27,346 nt of DNA from Penium margaritaceum (lineage: Eukaryota; Streptophyta; Zygnematophyceae; Desmidiales; Peniaceae), in assembly GCA_023375785.1 (NCBI GenBank), contig SZWC01018892.1, positions 27,583 through 54,928 of the forward strand. Direction: 5' to 3'. The position numbers and the translations under genes were made by a program. The notes below the pieces were generated by a model. It was not told the origin of the DNA and did not search any database. It saw only the letters and a program-made list of their open reading frames with translations. Shown piece by piece: positions 1 through 9,018 of this stretch. Each line of letters starts with the position of its first letter. Position 1 is the stretch's first letter.

Positions 1-358
1 GGAGAAGCGCAGACCAAGCCGCTGCAGGGAAATGCAACACACCTGCGGCGGTCCCTCCAGATCAAACACTTACGGCAAGGCGGGAAACATGGGTGGGTGA
101 ATCCACGGTGTAAAGGGAACAGGGGCGAGCTGTAGCAGGATCCGCGGCTACTGACAGTGCAAAGGCAGGACAACAAAGAGGCCGAGCAATCGAGGGAGGA
201 ACGTCCAATCAGCAAGGAATGACCAAGCATCAATCACGGAGGAGCCTCGGGACACGCATCGCGAAGTACGAAGATTCAAGGAAGAACACGAAGAACCGCG
301 TGCACGAGCCGCGGATGAAAGAAGATAGGCAGTGTGTGTATGTGCGTTTGATTGGGAC

Positions 359-475
359 GAGACCCGCGGTGCATGACCGCACCGTGTGGAGTCCAATTAG
401 AAGGAAGAAGGATGATGTGAGAGGGATGAGACCGCCGGCGTGTAGACACGCCGCGCGGAGTCCCAAGTAGAAAAG
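359..475 (+). repeat. Two diverged hairpin-bearing repeat modules
   Basis: Two similar modules lie 69 bp apart. Each starts with GAGACC (359-364 and 428-433), continues into a short GC-rich inverted repeat, then GGAGTCC (388-394 and 457-463) and a purine-rich AGAA-type tail. The first hairpin pairs CGGTGC (367-372) with GCACCG (379-384) around a 6-base loop. The second pairs CGGCGTG (436-442) with CACGCCG (447-453) around the 4-base loop TAGA. The stem sequences differ between modules while pairing is kept, as expected if structure rather than sequence is conserved; with only two copies this could be chance. It could be a fragment of a structured transposable element or noncoding RNA. I do not recognise a family. 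Confidence 0.45.
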
Positions 476-612
476 GGCCTTAGTAGCAGTAGGACAAGTG
501 CAACTCAGTCTTGCATGCCTCCCCAGCATTCTGTGTATTCCGCATTACCAGCTTCTATTGAAGACACTTGCCTACTCTATGTCTCCTCCATTGCCTTCTC
601 GTCTCCCATTGA

Positions 613-632
613 CCGCGGAATCTGGTCCGCGG
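613..632. repeat. Short inverted repeat (CCGCGGA / TCCGCGG)
   Basis: A perfect 7-bp inverted repeat (613-619 with 626-632) with a 6-base loop lies about 80 bp before the satellite starts. Its TCCGCGGA core recurs at 704-711, directly at the junction with the array. No function can be assigned. Confidence 0.4.
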
Positions 633-720
633 ATTGTGGGACTGCGTGTGGACCAAAAGCCCGAGTGAGGTGAACTGCCGGCGGTGTCCCTTGCTTGCAC
701 ACGTCCGCGGAACGACCACT

Positions 721-960
721 GTGTTTCTGACCAGTGTGTTTATGAACACTGTGTTTCTGACCACTGTGTTTCAGACCACTGTGTTCCTGAACACTGTGTT
801 TCTGACCACGGTGTTTCTGACCAATGTGTTTCTGACCACTGTGTTTCTGACCAGTGTGTTTATGAACACTGTGTTTCTGACCACTGTGTTTCAGACCACT
901 GTGTTCCTGAACACTGTGTTTCTGACCACGGTGTTTCTGACCAATGTGTTTCTGACCAGC
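721..960 (+). repeat. 120-bp (8-monomer) tandem duplication at array start
   Basis: Positions 721-840 and 841-955 are identical and differ only at the last few bases. The unit includes the variants GTGTTTATGAACACT, GTGTTTCAGACCACT and GTGTTCCTGAACACT. This is the first ordered repeat inside the left boundary of the array. Confidence 0.95.
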
Positions 961-1109
961 GTGTTTCTGACCAGTGAGTTTCTGACCCCTGTGTTTCGGA
1001 CCAGAGTGTTTCTGACCACTGGGTTTCTGATCAGTGTGTTTCTGACCATTGTGTTTCTGACCACTGTGTTTCTCACCACTGTGTTTCTGACCACTGTAAT
1101 ACTGACTAG
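961..1109 (+). repeat. Diverged 15-bp monomers before HOR A
   Basis: About ten non-identical monomers. They include a landmark pair at 991-1025 (a GGACCAGAG-type monomer followed by GTGTTTCTGACCACT and then GGGTTT) that recurs at about eight other places in the array. The unusual monomer GTAATACTGACTAGT immediately precedes HOR A. Confidence 0.9.
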
Positions 1110-3134
1110 TGTGTTTCTGACCACAGTGTTTCTGACCACGGTGTTTCTGACCACTGTGGTTCTGACCACTGTGTTTCTGACCACAGTGTTTCTGACCACG
1201 GTGTTTCTGACCACTGTGGTTCTGACCACTGTGTTTCTGACCACAGTGTTTCTGACCACGGTGTTTCTGACCACTGTGGTTCTGACCACTGTGTTTCTGA
1301 CCACAGTGTTTCTGACCACGGTGTTTCTGACCACTGTGGTTCTGACCACTGTGTTTCTGACCACAGTGTTTCTGACCACGGTGTTTCTGACCACTGTGGT
1401 TCTGACCACTGTGTTTCTGACCACAGTGTTTCTGACCACGGTGTTTCTGACCACTGTGGTTCTGACCACTGTGTTTCTGACCACAGTGTTTCTGACCACG
1501 GTGTTTCTGACCACTGTGGTTCTGACCACTGTGTTTCTGACCACAGTGTTTCTGACCACGGTGTTTCTGACCACTGTGGTTCTGACCACTGTGTTTCTGA
1601 CCACAGTGTTTCTGACCACGGTGTTTCTGACCACTGTGGTTCTGACCACTGTGTTTCTGACCACAGTGTTTCTGACCACGGTGTTTCTGACCACTGTGGT
1701 TCTGACCACTGTGTTTCTGACCACAGTGTTTCTGACCACGGTGTTTCTGACCACTGTGGTTCTGACCACTGTGTTTCTGACCACAGTGTTTCTGACCACG
1801 GTGTTTCTGACCACTGTGGTTCTGACCACTGTGTTTCTGACCACAGTGTTTCTGACCACGGTGTTTCTGACCACTGTGGTTCTGACCACTGTGTTTCTGA
1901 CCACAGTGTTTCTGACCACGGTGTTTCTGACCACTGTGGTTCTGACCACTGTGTTTCTGACCACAGTGTTTCTGACCACGGTGTTTCTGACCACTGTGGT
2001 TCTGACCACTGTGTTTCTGACCACAGTGTTTCTGACCACGGTGTTTCTGACCACTGTGGTTCTGACCACTGTGTTTCTGACCACAGTGTTTCTGACCACG
2101 GTGTTTCTGACCACTGTGGTTCTGACCACTGTGTTTCTGACCACAGTGTTTCTGACCACGGTGTTTCTGACCACTGTGGTTCTGACCACTGTGTTTCTGA
2201 CCACAGTGTTTCTGACCACGGTGTTTCTGACCACTGTGGTTCTGACCACTGTGTTTCTGACCACAGTGTTTCTGACCACGGTGTTTCTGACCACTGTGGT
2301 TCTGACCACTGTGTTTCTGACCACAGTGTTTCTGACCACGGTGTTTCTGACCACTGTGGTTCTGACCACTGTGTTTCTGACCACAGTGTTTCTGACCACG
2401 GTGTTTCTGACCACTGTGGTTCTGACCACTGTGTTTCTGACCACAGTGTTTCTGACCACGGTGTTTCTGACCACTGTGGTTCTGACCACTGTGTTTCTGA
2501 CCACAGTGTTTCTGACCACGGTGTTTCTGACCACTGTGGTTCTGACCACTGTGTTTCTGACCACAGTGTTTCTGACCACGGTGTTTCTGACCACTGTGGT
2601 TCTGACCACTGTGTTTCTGACCACAGTGTTTCTGACCACGGTGTTTCTGACCACTGTGGTTCTGACCACTGTGTTTCTGACCACAGTGTTTCTGACCACG
2701 GTGTTTCTGACCACTGTGGTTCTGACCACTGTGTTTCTGACCACAGTGTTTCTGACCACGGTGTTTCTGACCACTGTGGTTCTGACCACTGTGTTTCTGA
2801 CCACAGTGTTTCTGACCACGGTGTTTCTGACCACTGTGGTTCTGACCACTGTGTTTCTGACCACAGTGTTTCTGACCACGGTGTTTCTGACCACTGTGGT
2901 TCTGACCACTGTGTTTCTGACCACAGTGTTTCTGACCACGGTGTTTCTGACCACTGTGGTTCTGACCACTGTGTTTCTGACCACAGTGTTTCTGACCACG
3001 GTGTTTCTGACCACTGTGGTTCTGACCACTGTGTTTCTGACCACAGTGTTTCTGACCACGGTGTTTCTGACCACTGTGGTTCTGACCACTGTGTTTCTGA
3101 CCACAGTGTTTCTGACCACGGTGTTTCTGACCAC
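1110..3134 (+). repeat. HOR A: 60-bp unit (4 monomers), about 33.75 copies
   Basis: The unit has four monomers in fixed order: one ending CCACA, one ending CCACG, one consensus, and one with T4 changed to G (GTGGTT). All copies look identical base for base from 1141 to 3120. Each unit has one CpG (CCACGGTG) and one 11-bp odd palindrome ACCAC-T-GTGGT where the consensus monomer meets the GTGGTT monomer (first at 1150-1160). Homogeneity implies recent amplification or gene conversion. Copy number depends on the assembly being right. Confidence 0.96.
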
Positions 3135-3423
3135 CGTGTTTCTGACCAGCGTGTTTCTGACATGTGTGTTTCCGACCACTGTGTTTCTGACCACTGTTTT
3201 CCGTGCTGTGTGTTTTTGACGAGTGTGTTGCTGATCACTGTGTTTCTGACCAGTTTGTTTTTGTCCACAGTGTTTCTGACCAGTTTGTTTCTGACCAGTT
3301 TGTTTCTGACAACCGTGTTCCTGACCAGTGTTTTTCTTACCAATGTGTTTCTGACCACTGTGTTTCTGACCAGTGTGTTTCTGACCACTGTGTTTATGAA
3401 AACTGTGTTTCTTACCACTGTGT
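3135..3423 (+). repeat. Diverged monomers between HOR A and HOR B
   Basis: Heterogeneous 15-bp units with register changes near 3195-3220. The 3220-3330 portion has several GTTTGTTT-type monomers (previous unit ending CAGT with G1 changed to T) and resembles the stretches after 14034 and 22405, suggesting common descent. Confidence 0.88.
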
Positions 3424-4547
3424 TTCTGACCACTGTGTTCATGACCGGTGTGTGTCTGAATACTGTGTTTCTGACCACTATGTTTCTGACCACTGTGGTT
3501 CTGACCACTGTGTTCATGACCGGTGTGTGTCTGAATACTGTGTTTCTGACCACTATGTTTCTGACCACTGTGGTTCTGACCACTGTGTTCATGACCGGTG
3601 TGTGTCTGAATACTGTGTTTCTGACCACTATGTTTCTGACCACTGTGGTTCTGACCACTGTGTTCATGACCGGTGTGTGTCTGAATACTGTGTTTCTGAC
3701 CACTATGTTTCTGACCACTGTGGTTCTGACCACTGTGTTCATGACCGGTGTGTGTCTGAATACTGTGTTTCTGACCACTATGTTTCTGACCACTGTGGTT
3801 CTGACCACTGTGTTCATGACCGGTGTGTGTCTGAATACTGTGTTTCTGACCACTATGTTTCTGACCACTGTGGTTCTGACCACTGTGTTCATGACCGGTG
3901 TGTGTCTGAATACTGTGTTTCTGACCACTATGTTTCTGACCACTGTGGTTCTGACCACTGTGTTCATGACCGGTGTGTGTCTGAATACTGTGTTTCTGAC
4001 CACTATGTTTCTGACCACTGTGGTTCTGACCACTGTGTTCATGACCGGTGTGTGTCTGAATACTGTGTTTCTGACCACTATGTTTCTGACCACTGTGGTT
4101 CTGACCACTGTGTTCATGACCGGTGTGTGTCTGAATACTGTGTTTCTGACCACTATGTTTCTGACCACTGTGGTTCTGACCACTGTGTTCATGACCGGTG
4201 TGTGTCTGAATACTGTGTTTCTGACCACTATGTTTCTGACCACTGTGGTTCTGACCACTGTGTTCATGACCGGTGTGTGTCTGAATACTGTGTTTCTGAC
4301 CACTATGTTTCTGACCACTGTGGTTCTGACCACTGTGTTCATGACCGGTGTGTGTCTGAATACTGTGTTTCTGACCACTATGTTTCTGACCACTGTGGTT
4401 CTGACCACTGTGTTCATGACCGGTGTGTGTCTGAATACTGTGTTTCTGACCACTATGTTTCTGACCACTGTGGTTCTGACCACTGTGTTCATGACCGGTG
4501 TGTGTCTGAATACTGTGTTTCTGACCACTATGTTTCTGACCACTGTG
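3424..4547 (+). repeat. HOR B: 75-bp unit (5 monomers), 15 copies
   Basis: Each unit is GTGTTCATGACCGGT, then GTGTGTCTGAATACT, a consensus monomer, an ATGTTT monomer (G1 to A) and a GTGGTT monomer (T4 to G). The TCATGACCGG landmark starts at 3439 and recurs every 75 bp to 4489. The copies look identical. The first monomer is also found singly at about 6362, 13571, 15370 and 22961 and in every HOR G unit, so it is an old variant captured by two separate expansions. Confidence 0.96.
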
Positions 4548-4860
4548 CTTCTGACCGCTTTGTTCTGACCAATGTGTTTCTCACCACAGTCTTTCTGACC
4601 ACGGTGTTTCAGACCACTGTGTTCCTGACCACTGTGTTTCTGTCCACCGTGTTTCTGACCAGTGAGTTTCTGACCCCTGTGTTTGTGAGCACTGTGTTTC
4701 TGACAACTGTTTTTCTGACCACTGTGTTTCTGACAAGTGTGTTTCTGACCGCTGGTTTCTGACCACTGTATTTCTGACCAGCGTGTTTTTGACCAGTGTG
4801 TTTCTGACCACTGTGTTTCGGACGAGTGTGTTTCTGACCACTTGGTTTATGACCACTCTG
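4548..4860 (+). repeat. Diverged monomers with 14-bp units
   Basis: The stretch begins where GTGGTT of HOR B is replaced by GTGCTT. Two 14-bp units (near 4560 and 4756) each lose one base, shifting the 15-bp register and switching which translated frame stays open. No larger order is seen. Confidence 0.85.
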
Positions 4861-5099
4861 TTTCTGACCAACGTGTTTCTGACCACTGTGTTTCTTACAA
4901 CTGTGTTTCTTACCACTGTGTTTCTGACCAGTGTGTTTATGACCACTGTGTTTCTGACCAGTGTATTTCTGACCACTGTGTTTCTGACCAACGTGTTTCT
5001 GACCACTGTGTTTCTTACAACTGTGTTTCTTACCACTGTGTTTCTGACCAGTGTGTTTATGACCACTGTGTTTCTGACCAGTGTATTTCTGACCACTGT
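4861..5099 (+). repeat. 120-bp (8-monomer) tandem duplication
   Basis: Positions 4861-4980 and 4981-5099 are identical up to the last base. Marker monomers are those with TTACAACT and TTACCACT endings and an ATTTCT variant (GTATTTCTGACCACT). Confidence 0.95.
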
Positions 5100-5381
5100 A
5101 TTTTTGAACACTGAGTTTCTGACCACTGTGTTTCTGGACAGTGTGTTTCTGACCACAGTGTTTCTGACCAATGTGTTTCTGACCTGCGTGTTTCTGACCA
5201 GTGTGTTTCTGATCACTGTGTTTCTAGACCACTGTATTTATGACCACTGTGTTTCTGACCAGTGTGTTTCTGACCACTGTGTTTCTGACCAGTGTGTTTC
5301 TGACCACTTCGGTTTGTCCACTGTGTTTATAGACCACTGTGTTTCTGACCACTGTGTTTCTGAACAGTGTGTTTCTGACCA
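5100..5381 (+). repeat. Diverged monomers with 16-bp units
   Basis: Heterogeneous monomers include two 16-bp units with an inserted A (TTTCTAGACC near 5221 and TTTATAGACC near 5328) and a disrupted unit TTCGGTTTGTCC near 5308. These are the most eroded units in the left half of the array. Confidence 0.85.
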
Positions 5382-5587
5382 CTGAGTTTCTGACCACTGT
5401 TTTTCTGACCACTGTGTTTTCTGACCCCTGTGTTTGTGAGCACTGTGTTTCTGACCACTATGTTTCTGACCACTGTGTTTCTGACCACTGAGTTTCTGAC
5501 CACTGTTTTTCTGACCACTGTGTTTTCTGACCCCTGTGTTTGTGAGCACTGTGTTTCTGACCACTATGTTTCTGACCACTGTGTTTC
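5382..5587 (+). repeat. 106-bp tandem duplication (7 monomers plus one base)
   Basis: The segment beginning CTGAGTTTCTG at 5382 repeats at 5488. The period is 106 rather than 105 because each copy contains the 16-bp unit GTGTTTTCTGACCCCT. The one-base insertion therefore predates the duplication. Confidence 0.93.
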
Positions 5588-6149
5588 AGCCCATTGTGTT
5601 TCTGAGAACTGTGTTTCTTACCACTGTGTTTCTGACCACTGTGTTTTTAACCACTTTGTTTCTTACCAGCGTGTTTATGACCACTGTGTTTCTGACCACT
5701 GTGTTTCTGACCAGCATGTTTCTGACGAGTGTGTTTCTGACCGCTGTGTTTTGGACCAGAGTGTTTGTGACCACTGGGTTTCTGACTAGTGTGTTTCTGA
5801 CCACTTTGTTCCTGACCATTGTGTTTCTGACCACTGTGTTTTTGACCAGTGTTTACTGACGAGTGTGTTACTGACCACTGTGTCTCTGACCACTTTGTTT
5901 CTGACCACTGTGTTTCTGACCGCTTTGTTTCTGACCACTGTGTTTCTGACCACTGCGTTTCTGACCACGGTGTTTCTCACGACTGTGTTTCTGACCACTG
6001 TGTTTCTGACCACTGTGTTTCTGACCACTGTGTTTCTGACCACTGTGTTTCTGACCGCTGTGTTTCTGACTAGCGTGTTTCTGACCACTGTGTTTCTGAT
6101 CAGCGTGTTTCTGACCAGTGTGTTTCTGACCACTGTGTTTCTGACCACT
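5588..6149 (+). repeat. Diverged monomers
   Basis: Mixed monomers, including a landmark GTGTTTTGGACCAGA unit at 5746, a register change near 5848 (GTTTACTGACGAG) and a stretch around 5995-6050 of several near-consensus units in a row. Confidence 0.85.
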
Positions 6150-6305
6150 GTGTTTCCGAGAAGTGTGTTTCCGACCACTGTGTTTCTGACCAGTGTGTTT
6201 TTGACCACTGTGTTTGTGACCACTGTGTTTCCGAGAAGTGTGTTTCCGACCACTGTGTTTCTGACCAGTGTGTTTTTGACCACTGTGTTTGTGACCACTG
6301 TGGTT
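6150..6305 (+). repeat. 75-bp (5-monomer) tandem duplication
   Basis: A block starting GTGTTTCCGAGAAGT at 6150 repeats 75 bp later at 6225. The same block begins at 12581, just before the assembly gap, and at 14904. Confidence 0.93.
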
Positions 6306-6690
6306 CTGACCACTGTGTTCCTCACCACTGTGTTTGTGTCCAGTGTGTTTATGACCACTGTGTTCATGACCGGTGTGTGTCTGAAAACTGTGTTTCTAAC
6401 CACTGTGCTTTTGACCATCGTGTTTCTGACTAGTGTGTTTCTGAGCACTGTGTTTCTGACCACTGTGTTTCTGACCACTCTGTTTCTGACCACTGTGTTT
6501 CTGACGAGAGTGTTTCTGACATGTGTGTTTCTGACCACTGTGTTTCTGACCACTGTGTTTCCAAGCAGTGTGTTTCTGACCAGTGTGTTGCTGACCAGTG
6601 TTTCTGACCAGTGTGTTTCTGACCACTGTGTTTCTGACAATTGTGTTTCCGAGAAGTGTGGTTCCGACCACTGTGCTTATGACCAGTGTG
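6306..6690 (+). repeat. Diverged monomers containing a single-copy relative of HOR G
   Basis: The segment 6356-6605 carries, in the same order, the HOR G monomers GTGTTCATGACCGGT, GTGTGTCTGAAAACT, a GTGCTTTTGACCATC unit, GTGTTTCTGACTAGT and GTGTTTCTGAGCACT, then the ACATGT monomer, and ends in a 13-bp unit at the GTGTTGCTGACCAGT junction near 6586-6606. It is therefore an unexpanded relative of the 15356-15606 block and of HOR G. Confidence 0.85.
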
Positions 6691-7440
6691 TTTCTGACCA
6701 CTCTGTTTCTGACCAGTGTGTTTCTGACCACTCTGTTTCTGACCAGTGTGTTTCTGACCACTCTGTTTCTGACCAGTGTGTTTCTGACCACTCTGTTTCT
6801 GACCAGTGTGTTTCTGACCACTCTGTTTCTGACCAGTGTGTTTCTGACCACTCTGTTTCTGACCAGTGTGTTTCTGACCACTCTGTTTCTGACCAGTGTG
6901 TTTCTGACCACTCTGTTTCTGACCAGTGTGTTTCTGACCACTCTGTTTCTGACCAGTGTGTTTCTGACCACTCTGTTTCTGACCAGTGTGTTTCTGACCA
7001 CTCTGTTTCTGACCAGTGTGTTTCTGACCACTCTGTTTCTGACCAGTGTGTTTCTGACCACTCTGTTTCTGACCAGTGTGTTTCTGACCACTCTGTTTCT
7101 GACCAGTGTGTTTCTGACCACTCTGTTTCTGACCAGTGTGTTTCTGACCACTCTGTTTCTGACCAGTGTGTTTCTGACCACTCTGTTTCTGACCAGTGTG
7201 TTTCTGACCACTCTGTTTCTGACCAGTGTGTTTCTGACCACTCTGTTTCTGACCAGTGTGTTTCTGACCACTCTGTTTCTGACCAGTGTGTTTCTGACCA
7301 CTCTGTTTCTGACCAGTGTGTTTCTGACCACTCTGTTTCTGACCAGTGTGTTTCTGACCACTCTGTTTCTGACCAGTGTGTTTCTGACCACTCTGTTTCT
7401 GACCAGTGTGTTTCTGACCACTCTGTTTCTGACCAGTGTG
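6691..7440 (+). repeat. HOR C: 30-bp unit (2 monomers), 25 copies
   Basis: Strict alternation of a consensus-type monomer ending CCACT with a CTGTTT monomer (G1 to C) ending CCAGT. No difference between copies was seen. Confidence 0.96.
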
Positions 7441-7967
7441 TTTCTGACCACCGTGTTTCTGACCAGCGTGTTTCTGACCACTGTGTTTCTCACCACTGTG
7501 TTTCTGACCAGTGTGTGTCTGACTACTGTGTTTCTGACCACTGTGCTTCTGACCATCGTGTTTCAGACCAATGTGTTGCTGAGCACTGTGTTTCTGACCA
7601 GTGTGTTTCTGACCACTCTGTTTCCGATCACTGTGTTTCTGACCACTGTGTTACTGACCACTGTGTTTATGACCACTGTGTTTCTGACCACTGTGTTTCT
7701 GAACACCGCGTTTCCGACCACTATGTTTCTGACCACTGTGTTTCTGGACACTTTGTTTCTGACCATTGTGTTTCTCACCACTGTGTTCCTGACCAGCATG
7801 TTTCTGACCAGCGTGTTTCTGACCAGTGTGTTTCTGACCACTGTGTTTTGGACCAGAGTGTTTCTGACCACTGGGTTTCTGACCAGTCTGTTTCTGACTA
7901 CTGTGTTTCTGACCACTGTGTTTCTGACCACCGTGTTTCTGACCACTGTGTTTCTGACTACTGTGTT
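7441..7967 (+). repeat. Diverged monomers
   Basis: Heterogeneous monomers, including the GTGTTTTGGACCAGA landmark at 7843 followed by a GGGTTT monomer. The stretch also holds rarer variants such as GAACACCGCG and GGACACTTTG endings (7690-7755). Confidence 0.87.
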
Positions 7968-8637
7968 TCTGACCACTGTGTTTCGGACCAGTGTGTTGTA
8001 TGACCACTGGGTTTCTGACCACTGTGTTTCTGACCACTCTGTTTCTGACCACCGTGTTTCTGCCCACTGTGTTTCTGACCACTGTGTTTGTGGACAGTGT
8101 GTTTCTGAACATTGGTTTCTGACCAGAGTGTTTCTGACCAACGTGTTTCTGACCAGTGTGTTGCTGACCACTGTGTTTCGGACCAGTGTGTTGTATGACC
8201 ACTGGGTTTCTGACCACTGTGTTTCTGACCACTCTGTTTCTGACCACCGTGTTTCTGCCCACTGTGTTTCTGACCACTGTGTTTGTGGACAGTGTGTTTC
8301 TGAACATTGGTTTCTGACCAGAGTGTTTCTGACCAACGTGTTTCTGACCAGTGTGTTGCTGACCACTGTGTTTCGGACCAGTGTGTTGTATGACCACTGG
8401 GTTTCTGACCACTGTGTTTCTGACCACTCTGTTTCTGACCACCGTGTTTCTGCCCACTGTGTTTCTGACCACTGTGTTTGTGGACAGTGTGTTTCTGAAC
8501 ATTGGTTTCTGACCAGAGTGTTTCTGACCAACGTGTTTCTGACCAGTGTGTTGCTGACCACTGTGTTTCGGACCAGTGTGTTGTATGACCACTGGGTTTC
8601 TGACCACTGTGTTTCTGACCACTCTGTTTCTGACCAC
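7968..8637 (+). repeat. HOR D: 195-bp unit (13 monomers), about 3.4 copies
   Basis: The TTTCGGACCAG landmark occurs at 7981, 8176, 8371 and 8566, exactly 195 bp apart. Each unit contains one 16-bp monomer (GTGTTGTATGACCACT) and one 14-bp monomer (GGTTTCTGACCAGA), so a +1 and a -1 change cancel and the total remains 13 x 15. The translated open frame therefore switches register twice per unit and returns. Confidence 0.95.
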
Positions 8638-8835
8638 TCTTTTTCTGATCACTATGTTTCTGACCACTGTGTTCCTGACCACTGTGTTTCTGACCACTGA
8701 CTTTCTGACCACTGTTTTTGACCTCTGTGTTTCTGACCAGTGTGTTTCTGACCACTTTGTTTCAGACCAGTGTGTTTCTAACATCTGTGTTTCTGACCAG
8801 TGTGTTTCTGACCACTGTGTTTATGAACACTGTGT
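8638..8835 (+). repeat. Diverged monomers separating HOR D from its displaced copy
   Basis: About thirteen heterogeneous monomers, including a shortened unit near 8717 (GTTTTTGACCTCT). No internal order was seen. Confidence 0.85.
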
Positions 8836-9009
8836 TTCTGACCACTGTGTTTGTGGACAGTGTGTTTCTGAACATTGGTTTCTGACCAGAGTGTTTCTGA
8901 CCAACGTGTTTCTGACCAGTGTGTTGCTGACCACTGTGTTTCGGACCAGTGTGTTGTATGACCACTGGGTTTCTGACCACTGTGTTTCTGACCACTCTGT
9001 TTCTGACCA
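8836..9009 (+). repeat. Displaced partial copy of the HOR D unit
   Basis: This segment reproduces the HOR D order from the TTTGTGGACAG monomer through GAACATTGG, the 14-bp and 16-bp monomers, to the CTCTGTTTCTGACCA region. It is separated from the main HOR D block by about 200 bp and lies directly before HOR E. Confidence 0.93.
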
Positions 9010-9018
9010 GTGTGTTTG

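Larger units (their letters stand above)
1..710. other. Unique left flank, no gene recognised
   Basis: This is the only non-satellite sequence in the window. It is GC- and CpG-rich compared with the array and carries six CCGCGG sites (starting at 142, 309, 364, 613, 627 and 705). The longest open frames here are about 80-100 codons (for example 219-470 on + and 230-529 on -). They overlap on opposite strands, show no recognisable domain, signal peptide or membrane segment, and have arginine-rich, low-information translations expected from GC-rich noncoding DNA. I saw no convincing TATA box, polyadenylation signal, tRNA A/B boxes or terminal repeats. A CCAAT pentamer in good NF-Y-like context (CCAATCAGC) lies at 205-213, but alone it does not define a promoter. 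It may be intergenic DNA or the edge of a dispersed repeat. I cannot decide which. Confidence 0.7.

Noticed and set aside
205..213. NF-Y CCAAT box as a promoter
   Set aside because: A single short motif without TATA, initiator or gene downstream; chance occurrence is likely.
219..470. 83-codon + strand ORF in the flank
   Set aside because: Short, no recognised family, overlapped by - strand ORFs 148-396 and 230-529 of similar size; GC-rich sequence yields such frames by chance.
480..710. LTR end with a TGG-type primer binding site near 650
   Set aside because: A TGGACCAAAAGCCCGAGT stretch looked faintly like a primer binding site, but no tRNA match, paired LTR, polypurine tract or retrotransposon coding sequence is visible.
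634..3219. 861-codon + strand open frame (VFLTT repeats) and similar frames across the array
   Set aside because: The frame is open only because 15 is a multiple of 3. Opposite-strand and alternative frames over the same DNA are equally long, and there is no start context, domain or codon constraint.
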